NCBI GenBank assembly: GCA_017472225.1
Contig: JAFUQS010000050.1
Span: 1 to 50,894, forward strand
Source: Clostridia bacterium
GTDB lineage: Bacteria; Bacillota; Clostridia; Oscillospirales; Acutalibacteraceae
Direction: 5' to 3'
Length of the DNA stretch: 50,894 bases
Both the position numbers and the translations under genes were made by a program. The notes beneath the pieces were generated by a model. It worked only from the letters and a program-made list of their open reading frames with translations, was not told the DNA's origin and made no database searches. This document shows positions 26,875-37,340 of the stretch, in pieces. Numbering within the stretch: the stretch's first letter is position 1; each line of letters starts with the position of its first letter.

Positions 26875-27717
26875 GTGAAAACCAGACTAACTAAGAAAAA
26901 AGCGATTTTTCTTGCTGTTTGGCTTTTGGTAATTGCGTTGATCCTTGCAGGCATTATTGTGCTTTGGCCGCCGGCGGCGAAGCACGAAAGTATTCAGCAG
27001 GCTATGCAGGACAGTGTTCTGCACGAAACCAATAAGGTTGAATTTTTCTCCCTTGTTGTAAACCCGGCGGTGGTGTCTGCTTACATTGTAACGGCGGTGT
27101 TGCTTTTGGCTGCCGCCCTTATAAGGATTTTCGCCATTCCGAAATTTAAAACAGTACCCGGAAAATTTCAATGTGCCATTGAAACTATTGTCGGGCTTTT
27201 CTCGGGTATGGCAGGAAAAAACAGCCCTCATAAGCCTAAGTTTATAGGTGCGTATATTTTCAGTGCAGGCGTGTATATTTTTGTGAGCACCCTCTTTGAG
27301 CTTTTTGGTGTTCAGTGGATAAATACTCACGGTGCGGCTCTTTCTCTGCCTGCTCCCATTTCGGATATAAACGCCGCCATTGCTTTGGGCGTTATGTCCT
27401 ATGGAATTATTCTGGGTGGCGGTATCCGCTTCAGAGGAGTTAAGGGCGGCTTAAGTGTGCTGAAGGATTTTTCCCTTCCTATTTCAATGAGCTTTCGTCT
27501 TTTTGGTGCACTTTTAAGCGGTCTTCTGGTAACTGAGCTTGTGTATTATTATGTAAGCCTCAGCTTTGTGTTACCCGTTATTGTAGGCGTTTTGTTCACA
27601 TTGCTTCACGCCATAATCCAGACCTATGTTCTTGCAACACTGGTTTCTGTTTTCTACGGCGAAGCCATTGAACCAAAACCTAAAAAAATAAAAAATAAGA
27701 AAAAGAAGGTAAACTAA
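26875..27717 (+). CDS. atpB: F-type ATP synthase subunit a
   Basis: Membrane stator subunit forming the ion half-channels against the c-ring. The 280 residues have about five or six hydrophobic helices. They include the penultimate-helix motif SFRLFGALLSGLLV with the essential Arg; the residue after LFG is Ala where Asn is usual. The last helix has IQTYVLATLVSVFYGEA. The C-terminus is a long Lys-rich tail (KPKKIKNKKKKVN). The start is GTG at 26875 with AAGGAGAGG 5 nt upstream. It opens the operon and no atpI precedes it. The whole protein is divergent, but the operon makes the call firm. Confidence 0.93.
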   Translation: MKTRLTKKKAIFLAVWLLVIALILAGIIVLWPPAAKHESIQQAMQDSVLHETNKVEFFSLVVNPAVVSAYIVTAVLLLAAALIRIFAIPKFKTVPGKFQCAIETIVGLFSGMAGKNSPHKPKFIGAYIFSAGVYIFVSTLFELFGVQWINTHGAALSLPAPISDINAAIALGVMSYGIILGGGIRFRGVKGGLSVLKDFSLPISMSFRLFGALLSGLLVTELVYYYVSLSFVLPVIVGVLFTLLHAIIQTYVLATLVSVFYGEAIEPKPKKIKNKKKKVN

Positions 27718-27719
27718 CT

Positions 27720-28103
27720 ATGAAAACAATTAAACTTATTGCTATGATATTTGCAGTTGTCCTGACACTCTCTATTGCAGGCGTATTTACATTAAGTGTT
27801 TCTGCTCAGCCCGAAACAGAAGCAGCTCAGATTACACAGGCTGATACAGGTGAAGAAAATGCAGAGGGCGAAAGCTCTGTTAAATCTGCAAAGGCCATTG
27901 GTGCCGCTATTGCTGTTGGTCTTGCTTGTGCCGCAGGTGCTCTTGGTATGGCAATGGCTATTTCAAAAAGTGCTGAGAGTATGGCTCGTCAGCCTGAGAT
28001 TTCTGACAAAATCAACTCTACAATGATGCTCGGTCTTGTGTTTATTGAAACAGCAATTATTTACGCATTGATTGTTGCTATCCTTGTTATCTTTGTACTT
28101 TAA
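27720..28103 (+). CDS. atpE: F-type ATP synthase subunit c with N-terminal signal-like extension
   Basis: Rotor ring subunit. The C-terminal about 70 residues form the standard hairpin: a glycine/alanine-rich helix (57-82), polar loop RQPE at 90-93 and an outer helix with the ion-binding Glu110 (VFIETAIIY). Unusually, residues 1-29 look like a signal peptide ending SVSAQ, followed by about 25 acidic residues, so the precursor is 127 residues instead of about 75-85. The Na+-site glutamine position in helix 1 is Met77 by alignment to sodium c-subunits, so proton coupling is more likely. Two bases after atpB. Confidence 0.92.
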   Translation: MKTIKLIAMIFAVVLTLSIAGVFTLSVSAQPETEAAQITQADTGEENAEGESSVKSAKAIGAAIAVGLACAAGALGMAMAISKSAESMARQPEISDKINSTMMLGLVFIETAIIYALIVAILVIFVL

Positions 28104-28114
28104 GAGGTATCATA

Positions 28115-28642
28115 ATGAATATTCCCCTTAATATAGACATTTTACAGATTCTTCTGCATATGCTGAATTTTGTTATTCTGGCAGGCGGACTTACATTTTT
28201 GCTTTATAAGCCGGTTGTGAACTTTATGGAGAAGCGTCGTCAGCAGTTTGCCGACGAAGAAGCTGCCAACAAAGCAAAGGCAGAAGAAAACGTAAGACTT
28301 CAGGAAGAATACGAAAAGAAAATCCGCATTGCAGACGCAGAAATCAGCGAGCGTAAAAAGCTTTTGGAAAAGGAATACGCCGAGATTTCAGCTGAATATA
28401 TTAAAGACGCAAAAGAAAAAGCCGCAACTATTATTACCGCGGCAGAGCTTGAGGCTGAGGACAGAAAAGAGCATATACTGGAATCCGTTCAGACAGAAAT
28501 AGGCGAGCTTGTGGTTTCTGCAACTCAGAAGCTTTTAAGCGATACCGTTACTCCTCAGCGTAACAGTGCTCTTTACGATGAGTTTATCCGTCTGGCAGAG
28601 AATACTGTCAACGAGGAGAGAGCTAAGAATGATAAAAAGTAA
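28115..28642 (+). CDS. atpF: F-type ATP synthase subunit b
   Basis: Peripheral stalk subunit. An N-terminal membrane helix (about 8-28) continues into a long charged coiled coil ([35 protein letters not shown]). The 175 residues are of usual length, and the C-terminal helix ([17 protein letters not shown]) is the normal delta-binding region. It overlaps the delta-alpha fusion gene by 14 bp. Confidence 0.94.
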   Translation: MNIPLNIDILQILLHMLNFVILAGGLTFLLYKPVVNFMEKRRQQFADEEAANKAKAEENVRLQEEYEKKIRIADAEISERKKLLEKEYAEISAEYIKDAKEKAATIITAAELEAEDRKEHILESVQTEIGELVVSATQKLLSDTVTPQRNSALYDEFIRLAENTVNEERAKNDKK

Positions 28643-30404
28643 TTTTGATGAAACTCCCGAGGTAAAAAGCAACATCGTCACCGTAGAAATCCAGTGTGTT
28701 ACTCCACCAACTGAGGAGCAGCTTTCTAAAATGAAGGATTTCTTTCTGGCGGAGTATAATGCTGACGATATTGACTTTGTAATCCGCAAGGATTTAAGCG
28801 TTGTGGGCGGTTTCCGTATTTTTGTAGGTGACGAAAACTACGACTGGAGTACTCTGGGCAGAATCCGCCAGCTGAGAAAATCAATCCAGTCCGTTGAGAA
28901 GCGCAATTGCCCAGAAAACATTGTTTCGCTTATTAAAGAAGAAATTGACAATTTCGAGCTTCACATAGGTCATCAGCAGGTGGGCTTTGTAGTTTCCGTT
29001 GGTGACGGTATAGCTCTTATTAACGGACTTCGCGAGGTGGAGTACGGCGAAATCGTGCTCTTTGACTGTGGTGTAAAGGGTATGGTACAGGATATCCGAA
29101 GTGACGGCACAAACGGTGTTATCCTCTTCGGTGACGACAGTGAGATTTTCGAAGGAAGCCGTGTTGTGAGAACTCAGCGAACAGCAGGTATCCCCATAAG
29201 CACCCGTATTTTAGGCAGAATTATCGACCCTCTGGGAAAGCCTGTGGATGACGGCGGCGAAATCGGTGCTAAAGAATATTTCCCCATAGAGCGTCCTGCT
29301 CCCGGTATTATCGAGCGTAAATCCGTGTCTACTCCTATGGAAACAGGTATTCTGGCTATTGATTCTATGTTTCCCATTGGCAGAGGTCAGCGTGAGCTGA
29401 TTATCGGCGACAGGCAGACAGGCAAAACCACCATTGCCACAGATACAATTATCAACCAGAAAGACAAAAACGTGGTTTGTGTTTATGTTGCAATCGGCCA
29501 GAAGGCAAGCTCCATTGCCAAGGTGGTAGCCACTCTGAAAAAACACGACGCTATGGATTATACCGTTGTGGTTTCTTCGCCTGCCAGCGATTCTGCCTCC
29601 CTGCAGTATATTGCACCCTACGCAGGCTGTGCTGTTGCTGAATACTTTATGTATCACGGCAGAGATGTATTGATAGTTTACGATGACCTTTCCAAACACG
29701 CCGTGGCTTACAGAACCCTCAGCCTTCTTTTGGAGCGTTCTCCCGGCAGAGAGGCTTATCCCGGTGATGTTTTCTATCTTCACTCAAGACTTCTTGAGAG
29801 GTCGGCTCAGCTTTCTGACAAGTTCAGCGGCGGCAGTATGACTGCTCTGCCTATTGTAGAAACTCAGGCGGGAGATGTGTCGGCGTATATTCCTACAAAT
29901 ATTATTTCCATAACAGACGGTCAGATTTTCCTTGAAAGCGAGCTTTTCTTTGCAGGTCAGCGACCTGCCATAAATGTGGGCTTGTCGGTATCCCGAGTAG
30001 GAGGTGCAGCCCAGACCAACATTATGAAAAAATCTGTGGGCACAGTAAGGCTTGACCTTGCTCAGTACAGGGAAATGCAGGCTTTCTCGCAGTTTGGCGG
30101 TGATCTGGACGCAGGCACTGCTCGCCAGCTTAAATACGGTGCAGGGCTTATGAGGCTTTTGCGTCAGAGCAATAATTCGCCTATGACCTTGCACAGACAG
30201 GTAATTACTCTGATTTGTGCTCAGGAAAGGCTTTTTGTTGATATTCCCGAAAAGGATATTAAAGCCGTCCAGCAGGAGCTCCTGGAGTATTTTGAGCAGA
30301 ACCGAAGCTCGGTTTGTGTTAAAATCGAGCACAAGAAGACTTATTCCGATAAGCTTAAAAATGAAATAATCGAAACGGCTAAAAGGTTTCTTGCAAGCAG
30401 ATAA
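28629..30404 (+). CDS. ATP synthase delta C-terminal domain fused to subunit alpha
   Basis: One 591-residue protein. Residues 14-88 match the C-terminal domain of subunit delta ([16 protein letters not shown], then [11 protein letters not shown] and [10 protein letters not shown]). From about 94 on, a full subunit alpha follows, beginning [13 protein letters not shown] and [14 protein letters not shown], with Walker A GDRQTGKT at 260-267. The delta N-terminal six-helix domain is absent, and no separate atpH lies in the operon. The start is ATG 28629, since GAGGAG lies about 8-10 nt upstream; an earlier in-frame ATG at 28566 is inside atpF. The frame is continuous with no stop at the junction. 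In other bacteria delta is one per complex and alpha three, so the assembly should be unusual. Confidence 0.92.
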   Translation: MIKSNFDETPEVKSNIVTVEIQCVTPPTEEQLSKMKDFFLAEYNADDIDFVIRKDLSVVGGFRIFVGDENYDWSTLGRIRQLRKSIQSVEKRNCPENIVSLIKEEIDNFELHIGHQQVGFVVSVGDGIALINGLREVEYGEIVLFDCGVKGMVQDIRSDGTNGVILFGDDSEIFEGSRVVRTQRTAGIPISTRILGRIIDPLGKPVDDGGEIGAKEYFPIERPAPGIIERKSVSTPMETGILAIDSMFPIGRGQRELIIGDRQTGKTTIATDTIINQKDKNVVCVYVAIGQKASSIAKVVATLKKHDAMDYTVVVSSPASDSASLQYIAPYAGCAVAEYFMYHGRDVLIVYDDLSKHAVAYRTLSLLLERSPGREAYPGDVFYLHSRLLERSAQLSDKFSGGSMTALPIVETQAGDVSAYIPTNIISITDGQIFLESELFFAGQRPAINVGLSVSRVGGAAQTNIMKKSVGTVRLDLAQYREMQAFSQFGGDLDAGTARQLKYGAGLMRLLRQSNNSPMTLHRQVITLICAQERLFVDIPEKDIKAVQQELLEYFEQNRSSVCVKIEHKKTYSDKLKNEIIETAKRFLASR

Positions 30405-30425
30405 AAAGGAGAGGAGGAACATTAT

Positions 30426-32754
<2,329 letters not shown>

Positions 32755-32755
32755 G

Positions 32756-33169
32756 GTGAAAAGCTTTAATCTTAAAATTCTCACACCTGAGCGTGCTTTT
32801 TATATTGGGGAGAGTACCTCTCTTGTTGTTCCCATAAGCGACGGTATGTTGGGTATAATGGCTTACAGAGAGCCTGTTACCGCTTCTGTTACCTATGGCG
32901 AGGCGTCCTACACTACACCTGAGGGTAAAAAAGTGCAGTTTTCTGTGTCCGGCGGTATGCTTGACGCAGTGGATAACAATGTTACACTTTTGTGCGACTA
33001 TGCCTTGTTGCCCGAAGAGATAGACGAGGAAAAAGAGCGTAGGGCAGAGGAAGAAGCCTTAAGAGAGCTGAGAAAAAGCAAAAGCGATAAGGATTATCAG
33101 CTTTCAAGAATTATGCTGAAAAACGCCATAAATAACCTGAAAATCAAGCAAAAGCACAGCTTGAACTAA
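32756..33169 (+). CDS. atpC: F-type ATP synthase subunit epsilon
   Basis: Rotor/regulatory subunit. Its N-terminal beta-sandwich starts FNLKILTPERAFYIGES and continues with VVPISDGMLGIM; a charged two-helix C-terminal region (EEKERRAEEEALRELRKSKS) follows. The GTG at 32756 (137 residues) has AGAGG 6 nt upstream; a TTG at 32741 lies inside atpD. It closes the operon before a terminator. Confidence 0.93.
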   Translation: MKSFNLKILTPERAFYIGESTSLVVPISDGMLGIMAYREPVTASVTYGEASYTTPEGKKVQFSVSGGMLDAVDNNVTLLCDYALLPEEIDEEKERRAEEEALRELRKSKSDKDYQLSRIMLKNAINNLKIKQKHSLN

Positions 33170-33182
33170 AAAACTTACTTTG

Positions 33183-33226
33183 GCAGATAATCTGTTTTTT
33201 ATAATACGGATTATCTGCTTTTTTTT
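33183..33226 (+). terminator. Terminator of the ATP synthase operon
   Basis: A 10-bp stem GCAGATAATC/GATTATCTGC (33,183-33,192 and 33,209-33,218) with a 16-nt loop, followed by eight T. Just after it another small inverted repeat (ATCTGAT/ATCAGAT, 33,232-33,254) occurs near the start of the pilus locus. Confidence 0.9.
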
Positions 33227-33249
33227 AAAACATCTGATATGAAAAATAA

Positions 33250-36200
33250 TCAGATAATACCATTTACGTAACAGGCTCAACTTCCTGCAAGTGGAGTAAA
33301 TATGCTTCTCCGTTGTCAGAGGCTCTGACAGTGGCATACGTTTACGCCCCTGCCTGGAAAAATGCGTTTGTTACCTACGACCCCAACAACCCCCTTACTG
33401 TGGTTAAGCCTCTTCAGGCTGTTACTCACGAGGGCTTCAATTCAGACACAACGACAGGTTATTTTGTGGCTTATGTTCCTGTAGGCTCAACGTTTATGTT
33501 TAAGCCTAACGAGGGTGACACAGCAGGCTCTACAGGTAAGCTTGAAGTGCCCGGCCATCTTACAATGCCCTGTTACAACGTTGTGACACGAAGCTGGGAT
33601 GAGCTTGACGCTGAAATAGCTAATGCTAATTACGTAGTAGGCAATACCTTCCACAACAACGAAACCAACATCTTGGGCGTTAAGGCTACATACTACGATT
33701 ATCTTTCTGATGAAGAGTATAACGGCCAGTGGCTCAATCCCATACAGCACGGTACAGGCTTTAATAAATCGTCTGACGACTGGTATCCTTTCTTTATTTT
33801 TAACCAGGAGATTTCAAAGCTTGCCAAGAGTAATTCCTCTACCTGGAATTACCCCTTGTATTTCGGTAACTTCTGTAATACAAGCGGTGCTTACAACACA
33901 AGCTACCACGGAAGCGGCGGCTGGGCAAATGCAACCAACTCACAGAATGCATACAACTTCCACTATGTGCCCAATAACTCAAACGCACTTTCAAGTGAAA
34001 ACGCCAGTGTTCAGGGTTTAATGCGTCCTACTCTCAGTGAAACAGGCGACCTTATGGTAACAGATTCTATGCCTGCACCTTACTTTAATAACAGCTGGCT
34101 TATGGAGAATGACCTTGCTAAGGTGATTTCTGCTGACTTCCCCTTTGTTATTGAAGAGCAGGAAGGCTACAAGAAGTATAGCTTTGACTCTAACGACGCA
34201 AAGGATAACATTTACTTTACCTGGGATACTCAGGGTACAGAAACCTATCCCACACTCATAAATTACGGTACAAATACCGTATCTTCCTCACACAAGGACT
34301 ATTACTACGGTATCAAAGACGGTATTCAGTACTTTATGAATCCTGATGATGGCTTCAGATCAGGTTATGGTATTTTCCCCTTTAACAATGCTTCCGGTAC
34401 AAAGGGCGTTAAGACCTACTCTAACGAAAACCTTAACTACGGCTTCGGTATCCGTATGGATATTGACTTCCGTGTTCCCGAGGGTGGCGTAATTCCCGGT
34501 ACTGATGAGCCCATTCTCTTTGAGTTTGAGGGTGACGACGACCTTTGGGTTTACATCAAGGATAATGATGACGATGATGATTACGGCAGACTTATTCTTG
34601 ATATGGGCGGTGCCCATAAAAAGAGCTACGGTAAAATCGACTTTAAAGAAATGGTTTCTACCGTAAGCGAGGCTTATAATATTTCTGACATTGACACCAA
34701 CACCAGCGAAAAGCAATACGTTTACCTTGATGCAAAGGGCAAATGGACAACTCCCTATGTATACTTCTTCAATTCAAGCGGAGCGGTAAACGGAGCTTGG
34801 CCCGGTAAGGCTATGACTAAGCTTAGTAACGGTAATTATCGTTTTGAAATTCCCAGTGGTGCTACAGGAGTTGTTTTCAGTGGCGGAAATGAGACAAAGC
34901 AAACTGAGAATATTGATTTAACTTCTACCAATGGTTCATATTACATCAGCGGTGGAGATGATTCTGAACAGTATACAGTTGCACAGTGGGCTGTTGCAGG
35001 TGAAAATTCCGGCTTAAGCGGCAGCTCTTCGGCTTCTGCTCAGATGAAGACCAATGTAGAGTATGACTTCAGCAGCTTCTTCGATAATACAGATGACCAG
35101 AAGACATACACAATGACAGTGTTCTATATGGAGCGTGGTCTTATTGAGTCTAATATGAAGATTAACTTCACAATGACTCCTCTTGACAACGACATTACAG
35201 TTGCCAACGAGATTGACCCTGCTGACCTTAACCCCGGTCTTGTAGACGCTGTTTTACAGGCAGAAAAGTTCGGCTACAACATTTCAAACGACAATAATCA
35301 GGTTATCGGCGTTGAATACATTACCGCTGACGGTGATGTTTACTTTGTGGCTGACACAGGCTTTAATCTTCCTCATCTTGGCAGTGCCTTCTTCGACGCT
35401 AAGTTCGAAACAGGCTCTAATATGTCAATTACCGAGTACAACACCTTAACAGGTATTGAATATGATACTGTCTGGACACTTTACGATAATAACACAGGTG
35501 ATGTTCTTGCCGAGAGCAACGATGAAACATCTATGCAGTCAATCTTTGACCTTATCAATGCGTCAGGTGACTCTAATCTGAGAACAAGCCTGTATCTGGG
35601 ATATGTGAACACCCCCAAAACAACCAACATTGCAGTTTCTAAGGCTGTTGAAGACGAAGACGGAAAAGATATTTCCGATACCTCTACAGCAGTATTTGAT
35701 TACATAATTGCATTGGATGTTGACGGCAGCGGCAGCTTTAAATCCGAGTACTCCCTTGATTATGACCTTTTTGACGTGAACAGTAATTATATTGCAACAC
35801 TTACTGCCGAAAACGGTAAGTTCTCATTACAGGCAGGTCAGAAGGCTGTCTTCAACGGTATGCCTAAGGGTGCAAAGTACAAGGTGACTGAAGCTGTAAA
35901 GAGCGGCTATGAGCTCGGCTCTATTGCCGGCGGTGCTAATGCCGTTGTTAGCGGCTACAGCGTATCCGCAGACATTGCCGACATCAACGATATTCTTTAC
36001 ACAAACATCTACAAACCTGTAAGTACAGCACTCTCTGCTAACAAAACTCTCGCAGGTGAAAGCTACACAGGTACAGACTTTACCTTCAAGCTTGAAGGAC
36101 TTGACAAAATGACCCTTGGTTCAGAAACCACCAAGGATACAAAGGACGTTTCCTTAGAGGTCAGCTCAGTAGCAAACGGTGTTGTGGGCTTTGCCAATAC

Positions 36201-37302
36201 CACCGAGTATTCTCCCTTTACCTATGGCGAAGAGGGTATTTACTGCTACAAGATTTCTGAGGTTAACGACGGCAAGGCAGGCTATATTTACGACGATACT
36301 GTATTCTATGCTAAAATTGTGGTAACTGCTGACAATGACGGTGTGCTTACAGTGAACGAGGCAAAGTACTATTCCGACTCAAGCTTCTCAACCGAGATAA
36401 GCTCCGCAGAGGTTGTGTTCAAGAATAAGTACAAGCCTGTTGAAGCAGAGCTTACTCTCAATAAAACTCTTGATACCGCACCTTACACAGGTACTGAATT
36501 TGAGTTTAAGGCTGAGGGTGTAAGCGATAACACTGCAAACACATCTATGACCGTCAACACATCTGAAAACGGTAAGGTTACATTTAAGAACACTTCCGAT
36601 AATAAGATGTTTGAGTTCAGTAAGCCCGGCACATATTGCTACAAGCTTTACGAGGTTAAAGATGAAAACAATATGGATTACATCTACGACGAAACACCTT
36701 ATTTCGCCAAGGTAAGTGTTACTGCAGGTGAAAACGGTGTGCTTTCTGCCTCTGTAAGCTACTACACCGACAGTGCCTTCACAGCTCCTGCCAATGACGT
36801 AACAATCGCCAACGAAAGTGCTCTTTGTAAGGTTTACGTTTACAAAAAGAGCAGCCTCAACGGTACAACCTCTTTAGAGGGTGCAGAGTTTGAGCTCAGA
36901 ACAGCTTCTCCTGATGAAGCAGGCGGTTGGATAGAGGACACCGACAGCACATATACAAGCGGCCCACAGACAACCAAAGAGGTTGAGCTGGAGGACGGCA
37001 CAAAGGTGATTGCGGCGGTGTTTGAGAATATTCCCCAGGGAGATTACGTTGTTGTAGAAACAAAGGCTCCCGTGGGCTATGAGCTCAGTCCTCTTACACC
37101 TTACGTCAACGTAAGAAAAACTGCCGAAAACAATGCAGAAGTCCATATTGACTTTATTGACTACGAAAGTCAGCCTCTGCCTCTTACAGGCGGCAGCGGT
37201 TTTGCCTTTGGCACAGCAGCGGCAATTTCGATTTTCGGCGTAGCGGCAATTTGTTGGCTTGTAAGCAAAAAGCCTTCTAAAAAAGGCGTTCACTATCGTT
37301 AA
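33250..37302 (+). CDS. Large LPXTG pilus tip-like adhesin with CBM26-like module; 5' end apparently lost
   Basis: Open from 33250; the first plausible start is TTG 33313 (1,329 residues), and residue numbers follow it. There is no signal peptide or good ribosome site, although coding-like sequence continues upstream to a TAA at 33247, so the 5' end is probably missing. Domains: a fibro-slime/PA14-like part (about 127-620) with FEFEGDDDLWVYI near 404 and FYMERGLIESNMKI at its end; a CBM26-like starch-binding insert inside it (about 466-550; YVYFF, AWPG); a connecting domain; two Spy0128-like isopeptide pilin domains (about 906-1170); a SpaA-type domain with VVETKAPVGYEL; then LPLTG at 1289-1293, helix and basic tail. 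Followed by the major pilin and sortases. Confidence 0.85.
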   Translation, partial: SDNTIYVTGSTSCKWSKYASPLSEALTVAYVYAPAWKNAFVTYDPNNPLTVVKPLQAVTHEGFNSDTTTGYFVAYVPVGSTFMFKPNEGDTAGSTGKLEVPGHLTMPCYNVVTRSWDELDAEIANANYVVGNTFHNNETNILGVKATYYDYLSDEEYNGQWLNPIQHGTGFNKSSDDWYPFFIFNQEISKLAKSNSSTWNYPLYFGNFCNTSGAYNTSYHGSGGWANATNSQNAYNFHYVPNNSNALSSENASVQGLMRPTLSETGDLMVTDSMPAPYFNNSWLMENDLAKVISADFPFVIEEQEGYKKYSFDSNDAKDNIYFTWDTQGTETYPTLINYGTNTVSSSHKDYYYGIKDGIQYFMNPDDGFRSGYGIFPFNNASGTKGVKTYSNENLNYGFGIRMDIDFRVPEGGVIPGTDEPILFEFEGDDDLWVYIKDNDDDDDYGRLILDMGGAHKKSYGKIDFKEMVSTVSEAYNISDIDTNTSEKQYVYLDAKGKWTTPYVYFFNSSGAVNGAWPGKAMTKLSNGNYRFEIPSGATGVVFSGGNETKQTENIDLTSTNGSYYISGGDDSEQYTVAQWAVAGENSGLSGSSSASAQMKTNVEYDFSSFFDNTDDQKTYTMTVFYMERGLIESNMKINFTMTPLDNDITVANEIDPADLNPGLVDAVLQAEKFGYNISNDNNQVIGVEYITADGDVYFVADTGFNLPHLGSAFFDAKFETGSNMSITEYNTLTGIEYDTVWTLYDNNTGDVLAESNDETSMQSIFDLINASGDSNLRTSLYLGYVNTPKTTNIAVSKAVEDEDGKDISDTSTAVFDYIIALDVDGSGSFKSEYSLDYDLFDVNSNYIATLTAENGKFSLQAGQKAVFNGMPKGAKYKVTEAVKSGYELGSIAGGANAVVSGYSVSADIADINDILYTNIYKPVSTALSANKTLAGESYTGTDFTFKLEGLDKMTLGSETTKDTKDVSLEVSSVANGVVGFANTTEYSPFTYGEEGIYCYKISEVNDGKAGYIYDDTVFYAKIVVTADNDGVLTVNEAKYYSDSSFSTEISSAEVVFKNKYKPVEAELTLNKTLDTAPYTGTEFEFKAEGVSDNTANTSMTVNTSENGKVTFKNTSDNKMFEFSKPGTYCYKLYEVKDENNMDYIYDETPYFAKVSVTAGENGVLSASVSYYTDSAFTAPANDVTIANESALCKVYVYKKSSLNGTTSLEGAEFELRTASPDEAGGWIEDTDSTYTSGPQTTKEVELEDGTKVIAAVFENIPQGDYVVVETKAPVGYELSPLTPYVNVRKTAENNAEVHIDFIDYESQPLPLTGGSGFAFGTAAAISIFGVAAICWLVSKKPSKKGVHYR

Positions 37303-37340
37303 AGATTTTATACCTAAATAATATGAAAGGTGATTTAATA

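Noticed and set aside
27720..28103. Sodium-coupled ATP synthase
   Set aside because: The glutamine of the sodium c-subunit signature is Met77 here and the residue two after Glu110 is Ala, so the sodium site is incomplete.
28566..28628. Upstream start for the delta-alpha fusion gene
   Set aside because: The extra 21 residues lie entirely within atpF and show no delta-like sequence. A proper ribosome site points to ATG 28629.
29211..30422. Long antisense open frames over the ATP synthase and surface-protein genes
   Set aside because: They overlap strongly conserved sense genes, lack recognisable domains and arise from the codon pattern of the real genes.
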